Below, in pieces: positions 10,803 to 23,389 of a DNA stretch of 64,000 nucleotides; positions within the stretch are counted from its first letter, which is position 1, and each line of letters starts with the position of its first letter. The notes beneath the pieces were generated by a model, which did not search any database, had not been told where the DNA came from, and saw only the letters and a program-made list of their open reading frames with translations. Made by a program: the position numbers and the translations under genes. Source of the DNA: Botryotinia globosa (taxonomy: Eukaryota; Ascomycota; Leotiomycetes; Helotiales; Sclerotiniaceae); contig RCSZ01000002.1 in assembly GCA_014898425.1 (NCBI GenBank), positions 2,046,001 through 2,110,000 on the forward strand, given 5' to 3'.

Positions 10803-12637
10803 TCAACGCCTTCCTGTCTCTTTTCGTAATCTCCCAGCAGCAGTTGATGGAGCAGGTTCAGGCCACAAGGATACAGCATCTTCCATTTCCTCCAAAAACG
10901 TCGTGCTGTTGTGAATTGAGGTACCTCCCAAGACCACTCTAACACCTGGCGAAGAAGCATTTATTTGAGATATACATTTTGCCTCTTCGAAAGTGGCTCC
11001 ACCAATAATGAAAATAACAATATCCTGAGGCTTGTCTCGAGTTGTCCCCCCACCTTCAACGAAAGGATATTGCTGATCACGCAACTTTCCTTTGATTAGA
11101 TCTTGAAGTGTTAGCTCGAGTCGTGGTGAATGCTGCGTGTAGACATTTTCTACACCCTTTAGCCCCTTAAATCGGTCACGAGCCCCAGAAAATATGTTTG
11201 AGGATTCGAACATATCGGTAATACCCCCCGTGGATTGGTTAAGTTGCAAAGAAGAATGGTAGATGAGGAGCTTAGCTACGAGATCTATACGTCTTTGAGG
11301 GACGTTTCCGGCTGCGCCAAGGAGATCGACAAGAATCGGTAATGCATTTGACGGGTGTTTCTCGTATCTAAGCGAGTACAGGGCAACCAATCTTAGCTTG
11401 TTGTCGGGAGTAACAGTGGGAGACTGAATTAATCTCTGCACATTCTACAATGTTTGTTAGTAAATGAGTGGTAGCGTCAAGCGAGCTGCGAACTTACTTT
11501 TAGATCACTGGCATGAGCATCGTTACATGCCAAGCTCTGCTCGACTTCACTGACTTCTAATAAATTATCTGAACCAACCATTCTACTTAGTTCACCAACA
11601 AGACTGACATGCTTACTGACGTTGCCAGAAAGTTTGCGAAACTCGGGGTATTCTTCGATGAAGCGCTTCATATCAGCTATTGATTCAATGTTCGAGCTAT
11701 TCTTGGTTCTTGATTGATATTGTTCGACATAATCTTTGATATTGCCACCGAGATCACCAAAGTTGAGATACATGTTCTTCTTGAAGAACGGATCCTGGTC
11801 TTGCGACAAGACCACTTCTTTCAACTCGGGACGAATATCTGGTACCTCGCTAAGGTCAACCCGCCCATTCTTTATACCAAGAAGTTCGTGGACCATAGCT
11901 TGATATGTCCATTGTGTCAAAAGTGGTGTTATAGGGTCATCCCTTCGATCTAAAACCAACAAGATTGGAGGAGTATCCACTTTCCTAAAGTCAAATAACT
12001 GATCTTCCTGGGCAATGTGATATCGTACTTCCGTAGCCAACTTCTTTGCTAGCAAACTGTTCTTTTGGTATCGAATGAGTGGCTTCTTCTTTAACGATAG
12101 CAACACCGCGATGAGCCCTTCGGTTGTACGTTGTAATGCATCTGGATTCCACATGTCTGGATTTGAGCTCCATATTCGTTGCTTCGGAAATCCAAGATCA
12201 AATGTAAATAGATCTGGATTCACTACAATATAATCTGCAAAGTGCTCCTGAACTAGCTTGACCACTTCATGATCATCTGCTTCTGCCAATCGCTCGAGGG
12301 ATGACTTCTTCACAACATTACTGAAGTACACATTGTATTCACCATATTTGGGATCTCGAAATTCGTCAATTAGGAATTGTATCGACTCTGCCGACGGTCG
12401 AACGAAACACAAGCATTTCAGATGGCGCATTTTCTCCCTATTCTGGTTGTCCAATCGATCTATGAGGTATACTTCATGGTTCAAAAGCGCAGATTGTGTA
12501 ATCGCAGTAGAGACAATGGACACGGTCTCACTATCCAGTAATAAGACCTTCATCTTCGCAGATGGTGTCCCAGAAGTTCCGTCTCCTGCAGACACCATCT
12601 TCGAGATATACCCCGATACAGCTTGAACGACATCCAT
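10803..12637 (-). CDS. VPS45: Sec1/Munc18 protein Vps45 (Golgi-endosome fusion)
   Basis: Spliced CDS complement(10803..11444, 11498..12637), 593 aa, one 53-nt phase-0 intron. The start at 12637 gives MDVVQAVSGYISKMV, the usual Vps45 N-terminus; an in-frame ATG at 12697 would add 20 residues. Family landmarks are KVLLLDSETVSIVSTAITQS (~32), NVYFSNVVKKS, ILVLDRRDDPITPLLTQWTY (domain 2/3a, ~230), ALYSLRYE and, near the end, FIIGGATFEEAK and VVLGGTSIHNSTTFLEEM. Length matches yeast Vps45 (577 aa). SM proteins bind syntaxin-type SNAREs; Vps45 acts with Tlg2 and Pep12-type SNAREs in TGN-to-endosome transport. It is divergent from ALE1 with about 0.5 kb between the starts. Confidence 0.95.
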
Positions 12638-13151
12638 AGTGTTGATTATTTGGAGGTTAAGGTCGAATAGCTTGGAGGGTTCTAATGTCGAGGGCACATA
12701 AGCATGTCTTATTTGTATTGTATCGCCGCACGAATTGTAGATTATCGAAGTATGAAGATGCCGTATAGATTCGCCGTAGTCTGTTACTGAAACAAGGCTT
12801 CGAATAATAAGGGTAGGTGATTGGCATGTATGGAGTAGCTTTATTTACTCGTAAGTGTTAATAGGTCAAGCTAGGACAAGGCAGAGGAAGCAAGGCTCGG
12901 GAGCAAGGCACGACCCGTCCTTATCCCACTAAATTCGATCCACCCCACCACCGCCCGGCAGAAAACGAACCATTGCGACATGTGCCATGATCAAATACGA
13001 ATAAATAAATCATTACCAAGGAAGTTCACAACATACAACTATCTGTCTTTCCGTCACTCAAAGCACAATTCTTACTTCACCGATGGAGAAACGGTAGCAC
13101 CTCAACAACCTCCTTCAATCTATAGTATATTGAAACTATCCATCTCCAACA
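12638..13151. promoter_or_regulatory. Shared divergent promoter region VPS45/ALE1
   Basis: This 514-bp spacer lies between the VPS45 and ALE1 start codons. A GC-rich patch (CCCACCACCGCCCGGC, near 12943-12960) lies about 190 bp upstream of ALE1. No specific factor site can be assigned with confidence. Confidence 0.5.
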
Positions 13152-15011
13152 ATGTTACCATACATCGATGCTCGTAAGGCTTTACTTGAACAGTATGGGA
13201 CGTAGTCTGACAAGTATCTATGCAGCTTTCGAATATGCCGCAGGCATTTTGGGCGCCTCCACTGATGAACGTATGTATCAAAGCAAACGATATGGATTAG
13301 ATATCAAGGATTTGTATTTCATTCTAACATCAAACAGTAAAACTCATTACTTCTTTTCTCCTATCATATCCATTCGCAGGACTCTTGAAACGAGTTCCAG
13401 ATTCGAGACCTGATTTGAAGAATTTCTTCATCATTGGGTGCGTCAAGCACTCGAAAGGCACACTCTCTTCTCAATTTGCTGACTTGTTAAATATCAGGGT
13501 TTCCTCGTTTTACCTCCTTGGGCTTTTCGATCTATGGGGTGGTACAAGAACACTGGCTATTAGTTCTATCGGAGCATACTGCATCGCAAAATATGTGCAA
13601 GGTCCTTTTATGCCATGGGTTGGCTTTGTGTTTTTGATGGCACATTTGTCAGTGAACCAGCTGGCTCGACAATTTGCTAATAATCCAGGAGTGGTGGATA
13701 TTACGGGGGCTCAAATGGTGATGGTCATGAAACTATCGGCATTCTGTTGGAACGTTGCAGATGGCCGAATGAAAGACGAAGAATTGACAGGAGATCAAAA
13801 GGAACGGGCCATCAAGCAACTACCAAGCTTGCTGGATTACGCTGGATACGTCCTCTTCTTTCCATCTCTCTTCGCAGGTCCGGCTTTTGATTTTGTGGAC
13901 TATAAGCAGTGGATTGAAACCACAATGTTCGAAGTGCCTGCTGGTGTTGATCCCTCAAAGAAACCTCCAACTCGAAAATTGAGAAAAATTCCAAGGAGCG
14001 GTACTCCTGCAATGTGGAAAGCTGCTGCTGGTTTGGGTTGGATCTTACTTTTCTTGAAGCTATCTGCCTGGTATTGGCCTGATCTCTTGACTGGCGATGA
14101 ATACATAACTTATGGTTTTGCTCGCCGTGTCTTTGTTCTTCATATGGTCGGTATGACTGCTAGATTGAAGTATTACGGTGTATGGGCATTGACCGAGGGT
14201 GCATGTATCCTTTCAGGTCTTGGGTATAAAGGTATTGATCCAGTTACTGGCAAAGTCTCTTGGGACAGGCTTTGCAACGTTGACCCATGGGGAGTGGAAA
14301 CGGCCCAAAATACTCGCGCATATCTTGGAAACTGGAACATGAACACGAATAATTGGCTTCGAAACTATATTTACCTACGAGTTACTCCAAAGGGCAAGAA
14401 GCCTGGTTTCAGAGCTAGTATGGCAACTTTCGTAACCAGTGCTTTCTGGCACGGATTCTTCCCTGGCTATTACCTTGCCTTTATTTTGGCCAGTTTCATT
14501 CAAACCATCGCGAAGAGTACGTCTTCTTCCCCTGGTTCTAGATTGATTCTATAACTAACCATCTTTAGACTTCCGCCGTGGTTTCCGTCCCTTTTTCATC
14601 GACCCCAAAACATCTCAACCCACATCACACAAACTCTACTACGATGTGTTCTCGTGGCTAGCAACTCAACTTGCATTCTCATTCACGGTAGCTCCCTTTA
14701 TACTTCTTACTCTCTCCGCTTCCTTCCTCGTCTGGTCACGCGTCTATTTCTACGCTATCATCGGCACTGCCCTTTCAACCGCTTTCTTCGCTTCGCCTGC
14801 TAAATTGCATTTGATGAAGATGGTAAGCGAGCGGACTAGCAAGGCTGACAAGGGATTGAAACATTCAGCCAGTATGGAGAGTCTAGGAGGCAAGGAACCG
14901 GTTCTTGGGTTGCCGGCTGATCCCTCAAAGGATCTTGACGAGGCAATTGAAGAAGCAATAGCGGAGCTTCAGGCGAGGAAGAGAAAGGGAAAAAAGGTAG
15001 AATTGAAGTAA
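13152..15011 (+). CDS. ALE1: Lysophospholipid acyltransferase, MBOAT family (Ale1-like)
   Basis: Spliced CDS join(13152..13173, 13226..13270, 13338..13437, 13498..14516, 14569..15011), 542 aa. Splicing gives MLPYIDAPFEYAAGILGASTD, the conserved fungal N-terminus; exon 1 is only 22 nt. Intron 3 (13438-13497, 60 nt) has no stop in frame, so a naive ORF reads through it. MBOAT landmarks are NWNMNTNNWLRNYIYLR (conserved Asn) and TSAFWHGFFPGYYLAF (catalytic His), with many transmembrane segments between. The tail is Lys/Glu-rich and ends KKGKKVELK. It is an ER-membrane enzyme that reacylates lysophospholipids in the Lands cycle. Length is slightly below yeast Ale1 (619 aa). Confidence 0.95.
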
Positions 15012-15754
15012 GGAACTACTCGGAAGGAATACAAAAGCGTGCTTGAGCAATTTGATTGGGGAATTCTTAGGGATGTATATTGGTCAGCTGTAGCATGATG
15101 AACACATATATACCCGACGTACACGATACGAGAAATTCACAATACATATATTATTTCAAAATGATTTGAATGATAATTTGCTCTTCATGAACATTAAAAT
15201 TTCTTTAACTCGTTCTATCTATCAATAATGCATTCCAACGTTGCATCCATATATACAAAGCAGGCACATATAGCGCCATGATCGCCTTTGCCATCGCATG
15301 GCAGGTCCTGTGTCATCATCCCTTTCCCTCCCATGCATTCTCCTTTTCCCAACCATCATCAATAATAAAAATTATCCAACATACATGCGTACATGCAAGC
15401 AAGCAAGCTTTTTCTTTCCGTAAAGAAAGGGTATAATGCTAATATATCATCTGCGCGCGCTAAAAATAAAAAGTCAAAGTGTGAAAAAAAAAGTCTAGAC
15501 CCATCTGTTTGTTGTGAGAGTCGTTATTTGGTCGTAAGAATCATTATTAGAGAGGGGTAGAGGGGCTCTACTCTAATATACAAGGGGTCGTTATATCTGT
15601 GCCGTGTGCCGTGTGCCGTGTGTCATGTGCCGTGGGTCCTGGGTGTCGTTGTGAGGATGTGAGGATGTGAGGATGTGAGGTGAGGGTGTGGAAAATGGAA
15701 AGCGAAGGAGGAAGTAAGGAGGTGGATATGATTAAGCTGGGAATTAGGATGGGA
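15012..15754. other. Convergent 3' flank with simple repeats
   Basis: This interval separates the stops of ALE1 (+) and the serine-rich gene (-). It contains a GTGCCGT-type repeat (~15598-15637) and three exact GAGGATGT units (15653-15676). I see no gene. Confidence 0.6.
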
Positions 15755-18700
15755 TTACCATCCCTCTCGGGTCCCAATGACAGCGAGGACGATCTGGTAT
15801 ATATTAGCCTTCTGTCCACCGATTGCAGAATAGACGTGTCAAACTTACAATAGTAGCAATAATCAATAATCCCACCACACTCATCCAACGATTCAGATTC
15901 CTCCACCACCTGGCACTCTCATACCGTGCCTCATCCAACGGGCCAAATTCCTCGACATAATCATTGTTGCCGCGACTTTCTACATCCCGCGCTTGTGTGA
16001 GGTTTCCGGTACTATCTTCGCGTTCGCGCATCTCTTGGACGGGCTTCGTGGGGAGAGGGAGGAAAGCGGCGATCATCCAGGTGAAAGGGAGGAGAAATCC
16101 AGTAATGAAGAGAACGACTTGGATGTTACGACGGCCGAAGAAACCGCCCTCGGTTGAGAAGTTGATTTGCGGGGGTTCCCAGAGAGATTGACGGGCGGCC
16201 CGACGATCGATACGGAGATGTGGAGACCAGACGCTGGAGATGAGAGACCAGGTTCTGAGAGCGCCGTTGCCTTGGGCTGCGCTGGGTACGGGGGTGATTT
16301 CCATAGATTGTTGGGAGAAACCTCGCATATGTGGATGGCCTTCTCGTGGACGACGACGGGGACTATATAAGTCGTCTGGGAAGTTTTCTGTATTGGGGGA
16401 ACCACTTCCATAACTGAATGAGCCGTTGCGACTTGGGGTTCCGCCGCTAGAGCTCTCGGGTCTGTAGCCTAGATACCGACGCTCTCCACTTCCATAGTAC
16501 AGTCTTGCCCACGTTGGGATTGAGTTTGCGAGAAAACTGTTGGAGCGGGTACTTATTGAGGAGCGCATGGTGTGTGTACGGGAAGTATCAGATGCTCCGG
16601 CATTGAACATGCCGGATAATCTGTTCCTGGATGGACGAGTGCGCAGATCTTGCATGGCGGTGATTCCGTCACCGTATTCATCTTGATCACCTATAATAGG
16701 AATAGACGAGCTGCTGAGACCTCGACCAGCGCGTGTCCAAGCGGGACGTGGAGGATCCACAGATTCGCTTCTCGATCTTGACAAGGCATCTTCGATTCCG
16801 TGCGACGAACTGATGCTGAGAACATTGCGACTGCCGCGACTTGGTAGACCAAATACACTCCTTCTTCCCATGCTGTCGGACCAAGCTTGCGAACCGCGTT
16901 CGGTGCCGGTTCCCTCGGATACGGAGAGCACAGTGGATAGCTGTGAGCTCCATTGGTGCGGAGTCTCGATCATATGGGGACTCGTGGGGCTTGGCAACTC
17001 TGCCCATGAACTCAATCCTTTTGGCTTTTGGAGTTGAGCGTGACCGGATAAATTAACTAATGATCCGCTCGCCACGATTGCTCGTTGTGCGTCGGGTTGT
17101 GTGTGAATTGTTGATAACGACGCTAGTGAATTAGCTCGACTGTGTGCTGCACTTCGTAGCGAATGATTTGATCTCGATTTCAATGTCTCTCGCGATCTTG
17201 ACTTGTAGTAACCAAAATTGTCGTTCGACCTCTTTTTTATTCCGAGGGCAGGAATACGAAGAGATTCTTGAGAATACTTAGGTGCTGGGCCCTGGCCACT
17301 GGAAAGAGATATAGATCTAGAAAGGTCCTCGTGAAACACGTAATTTTCGTGTTCGCTAGAAGAAGTGGTTGCTGCTCGAGCTCGAGGTCTATGGACGACT
17401 GATGAATTCGAATCTATATCAGAGTGTTGATGTACACGGTAATTGGAGCCACTGGAAAATGATGCTGCAAGGAACGAATCGGCAATTGATTCAGAGCGTT
17501 CTAGGGTACGGCCACGATGAATTTCGTAATTAGTATTATCGCCAGTTGTGCTTGTAGATAACTGAGGTCTATGTTGAGGTCTGAAGACTGCTGAAGTTGG
17601 AGTGTCTGGTTCATGTATTTGATAGTTCGAGTTGGGATAATTCGAAGTCGAATAGCCGGAAGTGCTTGTGGATAGCTGGGGTCGATGCTGTGGTCTATAG
17701 ATGACTGAGCCAGAGACAGATTCTTCGTGAATTTGGTAATTAGAATTATCCGAGGTGCTCGCAGAAGACGTTTGAGATGTTTGGGGTCGGTGAATTACAG
17801 TCCCTGTAGATTCTTGATTTGATTCCGGGATCGATTCTTGAATTGATTCTTGAACTGATTCCTGAATGGACCCTTGAACTGATTCTTGCACTGACTCTTG
17901 AATTGACTCTTGAAATGATTCTTGAATTGACGCTTCGCGCGGACGATAGATAGTTGTTGAAGGAGTGGACTGTTCAAGCACGGATTGACCGTCGAGAACT
18001 TCAAAATTAGGTTGAGTGGGAGTTGCAGCAAAGACAGATTCGTAAGTCGGCGACTCTGGAATATGATTGTAAACTTTCCAATTAGTGCCCTCGCTTGCAG
18101 TTGAGGTTGTTGAAATGAATGATGGTTTTGTAGAAAGATCGTGGAAGCAAGGCTCTGATCCGTCCGAAGTTTCTGGCAAAGGAGGAAGGGGATAATCGAA
18201 CGCTGGACCTTTTCCCTTTTCTGGTGTCTTGGGAACTTTTCGAACACCACCCACAATCGAGAACTCCGAGGACGAACAGCTTATATGATCTGCAGATATT
18301 GACTTCCTAGGTGTTGCCTCACTAGGTGCGGCTGTGTATGTGGAGTCGGTATTGGTGCATGAGGTGATAGAATGATCCAAATCTTGTACAGAGGATGATG
18401 ATGTTTTAGTGGATAAAGACTGTGAGGTACCGTCGTCGTTGGGTAGTGGTTCATCTTGGGGTACGAGGGAAAATGTCTTTCCGTCGCCAACCTTGACAAC
18501 AAGACGCTTTCTTGACTGGGGTCTGGGCCTCGTTGAGGATCGTGTCGCAGGAGCAGTAATTTGATGCGTGTTATGCGTTGCGGTGGACGTGCCTCTAGGA
18601 GTGGCTGGCAGTGGTTGCGTTTTGGGCATCTGGTGAAACTCGGCTGAATCGGGGCTGGAACCTTGCCTACCATAGAAATATTGGCCTTTGCCAATAGAAT

Positions 18701-19083
18701 GACCAGGAGAGAGAATATGAGCTGACTGAGTGGGAAGAGGAGATTGTGAATAAATTTTGTCATCATCATCATCATTCTTATTATTGAAATCATTTTCATG
18801 ATAATAATCAGTCGCTTGTTCTCCTTCATCGTCCTCCAATTGTCTTAAAAGTTGAGGGGGTTCGGGCGGAACCAATCGGACCGCTGCTGAGCGATTCGTC
18901 TCTGAATCTGATCTTTTGCGATTGTGAGCGAGGAAAAGCAATTAAGGTGAGGGAGACTATGGAACATCTACATGGGATGACGGTAGTAAGTTTGCGCGTA
19001 CCTTGTATGCAAAGGCCTTCTTGAAGGAGAGTTTGACATCCCGAACTAAATTCTTCTAAATCAGACGCATATTGTGTCTCCAT
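15755..19083 (-). CDS. Large serine-rich protein with two C-terminal membrane segments
   Basis: Spliced CDS complement(15755..15793, 15849..18907, 19002..19083), 1059 aa. Exon 1 begins METQYASDLEEFSSGCQTLL and joins in phase to ...DSETNRSAAVRLVPPEPP. Exon 3 (39 nt) replaces an intron read-through and gives a hydrophobic end ...ATIIVLAVIGTREGW. The first ~900 residues are disordered and rich in Ser, Thr, Pro and Gln. A degenerate QES tetrapeptide array and three or four NYxIHE...RPQ repeats occupy the middle. The C-terminal part is ordered: WARLYYGSGERRYLGY, WSPHLRIDRRA, then TM1 (VVLFITGFLLPFTWMIAAFLP), a short loop and TM2. I recognise it only as a conserved fungal serine-rich membrane protein and do not assign a function. 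The disordered region has many Ser/Arg sites that could be phosphorylated. Confidence 0.85.
17810..17935 (-). repeat. 12-bp coding repeat encoding (I/V)QES units
   Basis: Within the serine-rich gene about ten tetrapeptides (FQES, IQES, VQES, VQGS, IPES, NQES) follow each other. At DNA level this is a 12-bp degenerate tandem repeat on the minus strand. Confidence 0.85.
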
Positions 19084-21019
19084 GCGCCCAAATCAATTCT
19101 GAAATGCCTTCGTAAACGGCTTTCTTTCTTTTTTTGGTGTTGATAGCTTTGCTCGTAATCTTCGTGTTTTCTTTGTTAAACCTCCCGTGGAATTGATGCT
19201 TGGTCGCAATCGTAACGTTTTTGCTAGTATGGTAATGAGTGCTATGTCTGCGACAGTAGTGAGTTGGTAGTTCGTCCCGTGTTTGAATCTTTTGTGTTTG
19301 TTTCCTTCTGAATGAATGTCTAATATATATCGCTCGTACGGAGTTGATTGTATTGCGCAGCGATTGGTTTCGAAGAGAGTAGAAATAATAGGATTAACTT
19401 TATTGTATCGTCGTCGCGCTGTATGTGCAGTATCGTAATGAGTGAGAAATCCAAAGGCGAGAATGGTCCCGGTATTAATGCTAAGTATATAGAAAAAGAG
19501 TGTAATGGACCAATTGGTTGATCCAGGAGCAAAACGGAAAGACAAAGATAGATGGAAGGAAAAGGGTCGAGAAAGAGAGCAAGAGCAAGAGGGGGAAACG
19601 AGAGGATATCAGAGGTCTACACCAAATGTACAACTCATCGCGACGGTACATAAAATTTCATATTCGACAGCCATACCTAGGTAGCCAGCTTTTTCACCGC
19701 TGACTACGGAGGATAATGTAAGGATTTTGTCTAAACCTTGGAAAGATATGGTAGGTCTCCAATTCCAAGGCCCATGTCTAGAATTTTAGCGTACCGTCAA
19801 TCCGTACAATTATACCTTGTGTCCTTGGAGAAGCTCTTCCGACAAGCGATTCCTAGGTATTATCCGTCCATCTAGCTGCTAGTAGTCACCAAGTAGTGGG
19901 ATTAGATGAGGAAAATAAGATGAACAGATGGACAGCGTGGCAGCCACAAATAGCAGAGTGAAGCCCAAGAGGCCGAATGGGAGAGTTCCACACATCTAAT
20001 CAGTCAATCATCGACAAATCCTCTGGTCAAAAGAGGATCCCTTGGTCCTGTGCTCCGATCGAGATGTTTCTTGAATTAGACATTAGACGCAAGTGCAAAT
20101 CTCAATGCACGCAGGAGGTGTGCACTGTGCAGCGAACATGTCAAGACTACTGTCGGTGCCCCCAAATTGAACGACATCGATTCGACGGGCTGGAAAGGCT
20201 CTAATTTAATGCCATGCAAAAGGAACCGTTGACTGCATACCACTGCAGAAATTTGCATAAGCCATGCCGTTCACGGAAAGGTGGCTGATGGCGCGTCTAA
20301 TGGATGGGGAGATTGTCCAGAATTATCTGCACGCGACAGGGGGAACGGGTTTCTACTTCGTTTTACCTTGGGAGGGAGAGGAGGACGAGACTCACGACTC
20401 ACGAGAGTACACACGGCGTACATAGTCCATACTACATGGTCCATACTACATAGTCCATAGTCCACACGGATACGGGACGCATACTTCGTACCATGTACAC
20501 AGAGGTATCCAAACGTATGATGAGTTTGATACCAGAAGTTGTGCAGTAGTAGATGAGACAAGATCAATCGAGAGAGCGCACCGCAATTGGACGCGCGCGT
20601 GGCTATAGAAAGGGGCAATCGATAACTTTCAATCATCTTTCATTTCTTCCAATAGTTCCAGAGTTTATTCGTTCATCTGAAATCTTTCATGCCTCCCATG
20701 AAGCTCGCGCTACTCATCGTCATGCAAAACGGGGGTTTTCATGGAAGAAACAAAGCAGCAGATCCAACCTCCAGGAAAACATCTTCTCCATCTCTGACCA
20801 GGGTTGGAGCATCGATCTCATTTGAATCATTTCCGTTTCCAAGCAAGCAAGCATTGATGGAGCTTGGACTGAGTCTCACTTGGCCGTCTAGACAACCTCG
20901 AGAGTCGAGAGTCGAGACAACTACTGCGTAAGAGGCTCGCAAGTAAATAAATGGTGTGCATAAGGTTTCCCTCTTAACGTTTTGTGTGGTAGGCTCAACT
21001 CTCGAGGAAGGTAAAGTTC

Positions 21020-21071
21020 TGTCATCAACTGAGTTCACGTCTGTCAACTGAGTTCACGTCTGTCAACTGAG
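21020..21071. repeat. 19-bp tandem repeat
   Basis: TGTCAACTGAGTTCACGTC is present once exactly (21042-21060), once with a 3-bp insertion before it, and once as a partial copy after it. Confidence 0.85.
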
Positions 21072-21090
21072 TATGGAGCAAATGCATAAT

Positions 21091-21122
21091 TGATTGATGG
21101 ATTGATGGATTGATGGATTGAT
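21091..21122. repeat. 8-bp TGGATTGA repeat
   Basis: TGATTGA is followed by about three and a half TGGATTGA units, 20 bp after the 19-bp repeat. Confidence 0.85.
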
Positions 21123-22293
21123 ACTCTCTCTAGCTGGCTCAAACTCTAAATTCCTCCAAGTAAAAATGATTCTACAGTCTACAGTATATAACGCTCTCTC
21201 CACGGAAAATGCTCCGAGTATGTGAGTCCGGTGTTTTACAGGACTGTCCTTGTTCCTCCTTATTCTGTAGATCGCCGGTACACACGTAATTTGTCCATAC
21301 TAATAATTAATACCTGCCAATTATGCTTGTTCCTCTATCGTATCGTATCGTGTGGATTCTAGAGCAAAGGAAGGTCAAGTAAGTCTCTCCTAACAAACAA
21401 CAACTGCATCATTCAATTGATTGACGATAAATTGCAAACAGTCCTGGCCGGTGGGTGTGATAATCATCATATTCTTACATGTACTATCGATAAGATAATT
21501 CTGGAAGCATGAAACACGAAATCTCCCACACGATCAATGAAAGATTACATTTCTCGGTAGTAAAAACAATATTTCATATTCATAAGAGATGGTATGAAAT
21601 AAACTTTGATGAATAAATAGAACAGAACAATTGTAAGATCTGACTAAAATGGAACAATATGAAACTAAGATTCCCTTGTTAATAATAATAAAAGTCTTTC
21701 ACCACTTCATATTTCATTCATTCAACACATCATGATAGGTATTTACGTATTTACGTACAGGACAGGACTGTACAGTACAGTAACAGTATTGAACACACAA
21801 TAATAATGTCCATCTGAGGAAGAAAAATAAGAATTCAGATCATTGAACCTATTATGCTCTCAGCCCCCGGTCTGTCCCATCTACTGATTCGACTCCACAA
21901 TCCAACATTTCCTCGCATCGAGGTCATCATATATTCTCATCTCTACAACGCCGAGCGAGCCACAAGGCTTTCGAATTTGTAACCATCTCACCCACAGACT
22001 TCTATTGCATTCGCAAAACTCACATACCCTTCATCTCTCTAGACTAATCTCGGTGTACATAACCCTTGCGCCTATTGATCGACCGGAGATCCAGAAGATC
22101 GGATGAAGATATTCTGGGTGCTTTAATATACCGGTACATATATACCTACCTGCACGACTCGAGTACTATCCGCATCCATGGCACCCACTGGGATATATAA
22201 TCGATTAAAGGCACTTTATACGGGTGCAAAGGGTTGGTATTTCTAACACTCCTTCGCATCCATCTGCAAGATCATGCGCTCAAATCATCAATC

Positions 22294-23389
22294 ATGGACA
22301 ACCCAGCTAACCAAGGCTCTATTTCAGAGAAAGAAGTTCCCCCATTGAGTACCACCACTGCGGTTTCTCTGTTGGTATGACACCTCCCTACCTATCATTG
22401 CAAGCATTTGGTTCAAACTCTCACAATTACAGGTACTCTATACCCTCATCTACGTAATCCCCTTCTATCTCTCTTCGACTACCCGTCCTTCACCCCAGCT
22501 CTCTCGCGATGCACCGACGGTTATCCGCGGACGAATTCGTTCGGTCACTCTCTCTTGCATCGTTGTATGTATTGGCACATTCGGAATCTTGTCCTCGGTG
22601 ACGAATGGAGATGCAGTCAAATCCCTCCATTTGATGGGCTACTTTCCCATTGGATTCGTTGAGACGGTCAAATGTGTAGGTTTGACTGCTATCCTGTTTG
22701 CGGGCCCTTTGTTTGAAGAAGGGATTGCGCAGGGACAGTGGCGCGATTGGGTTCGTTTGAGGGGATTGGGAGCTTTGAAGGGTTGGATTCCTTACAGGAA
22801 TATTGTTGCTGTGAGTTGTACTAGATGTTCTCTTATTGTGGCGTATAACTAATCGTTGTTTAAGGGTCCTGTAACAGAAGAGGTGCTCTTCAGATCTGCC
22901 TCTGTACCCCTCCTCCTCCTCTCCAAGACCTCCAATACAACGATCATATTCCTTACTCCCGTCGTTTTCGGACTTGCCCATGTGCATCACTTTTACGAAT
23001 ACAGAATTACACATCCGCATGGCCCCATGGTTGGAGCTATTCTTCGCTCCTTGCTACAATTCTCCTACACGACGCTATTTGGAGGCTACGCTACATTTCT
23101 GTATCTCCGAACGGGGAGCTTGTTGGCGGTGATATGTGTGCACGCCTTCTGTAACTGGATGGGTTTCCCTCGATTTTGGGGAAAGATTAGTAGTTCGGTG
23201 GATGGAGAAACTATTATTGGTCCCGATGTGGGAGCTAGCAAGAAGAGTGAAGATGTTGTGCAGAATAATGGGGAGCTGAATATTCTCTGGACCATCACAT
23301 ATTATTCTCTCCTGGTAGTGGGTGCGTACTTCTGGTGGATGTATCTATGGGTATTGTCTGCAAGCGAATTTGCTTTGGTCAAGTTTTAA
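22294..23389 (+). CDS. RCE1: CAAX prenyl protease 2 (Rce1-type, CPBP family)
   Basis: Spliced CDS join(22294..22374, 22433..22810, 22865..23389), 327 aa, both introns phase 0. The polytopic membrane protein carries the full Rce1 active-site signature: TEEVLFRSA (EExxxR, ~157-162), FGLAHVHHF (FxxxH, ~188-192) and HAFCNWMGFPRFWG (HxxxN). Rce1 is the ER glutamic-type endoprotease that removes the last three residues of prenylated CAAX proteins such as Ras and a-factor-like pheromones. Length is close to yeast Rce1 (315 aa). The start at 22294 is chosen because exon 1 joins in frame. Two upstream ATGs exist (22178 and 22274); the second opens a 24-codon reading frame that overlaps this start in another frame. 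Confidence 0.93.

Larger units (their letters stand above)
19084..22293. other. 3.2-kb divergent intergenic region
   Basis: This region separates the serine-rich gene (-) from RCE1 (+). It contains a TACCTAGGTA palindrome (19674-19683), tandem TCCATACTACAT units near 20427-20465, a 19-bp repeat (21020-21071) and a TGGATTGA repeat (21091-21122). ORFs of 60-150 codons here look like chance. It may hold long 5' UTRs or a non-coding RNA, but nothing in the sequence identifies one. Confidence 0.5.

Noticed and set aside
12638..12697. 20-residue N-terminal extension of Vps45
   Set aside because: The downstream ATG gives the conserved MDVVQAV start; the extension has no family match and is likely 5' UTR.
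13385..14554. Single 389-codon ORF as the ALE1 coding exon
   Set aside because: It reads through the 60-nt intron at 13438-13497 and past the donor at 14517; the spliced model restores the family sequence on both sides.
20271..20931. ORFs of 75-121 codons on both strands
   Set aside because: Overlapping on both strands, no domain, and built partly on TCCATACTACAT repeats.
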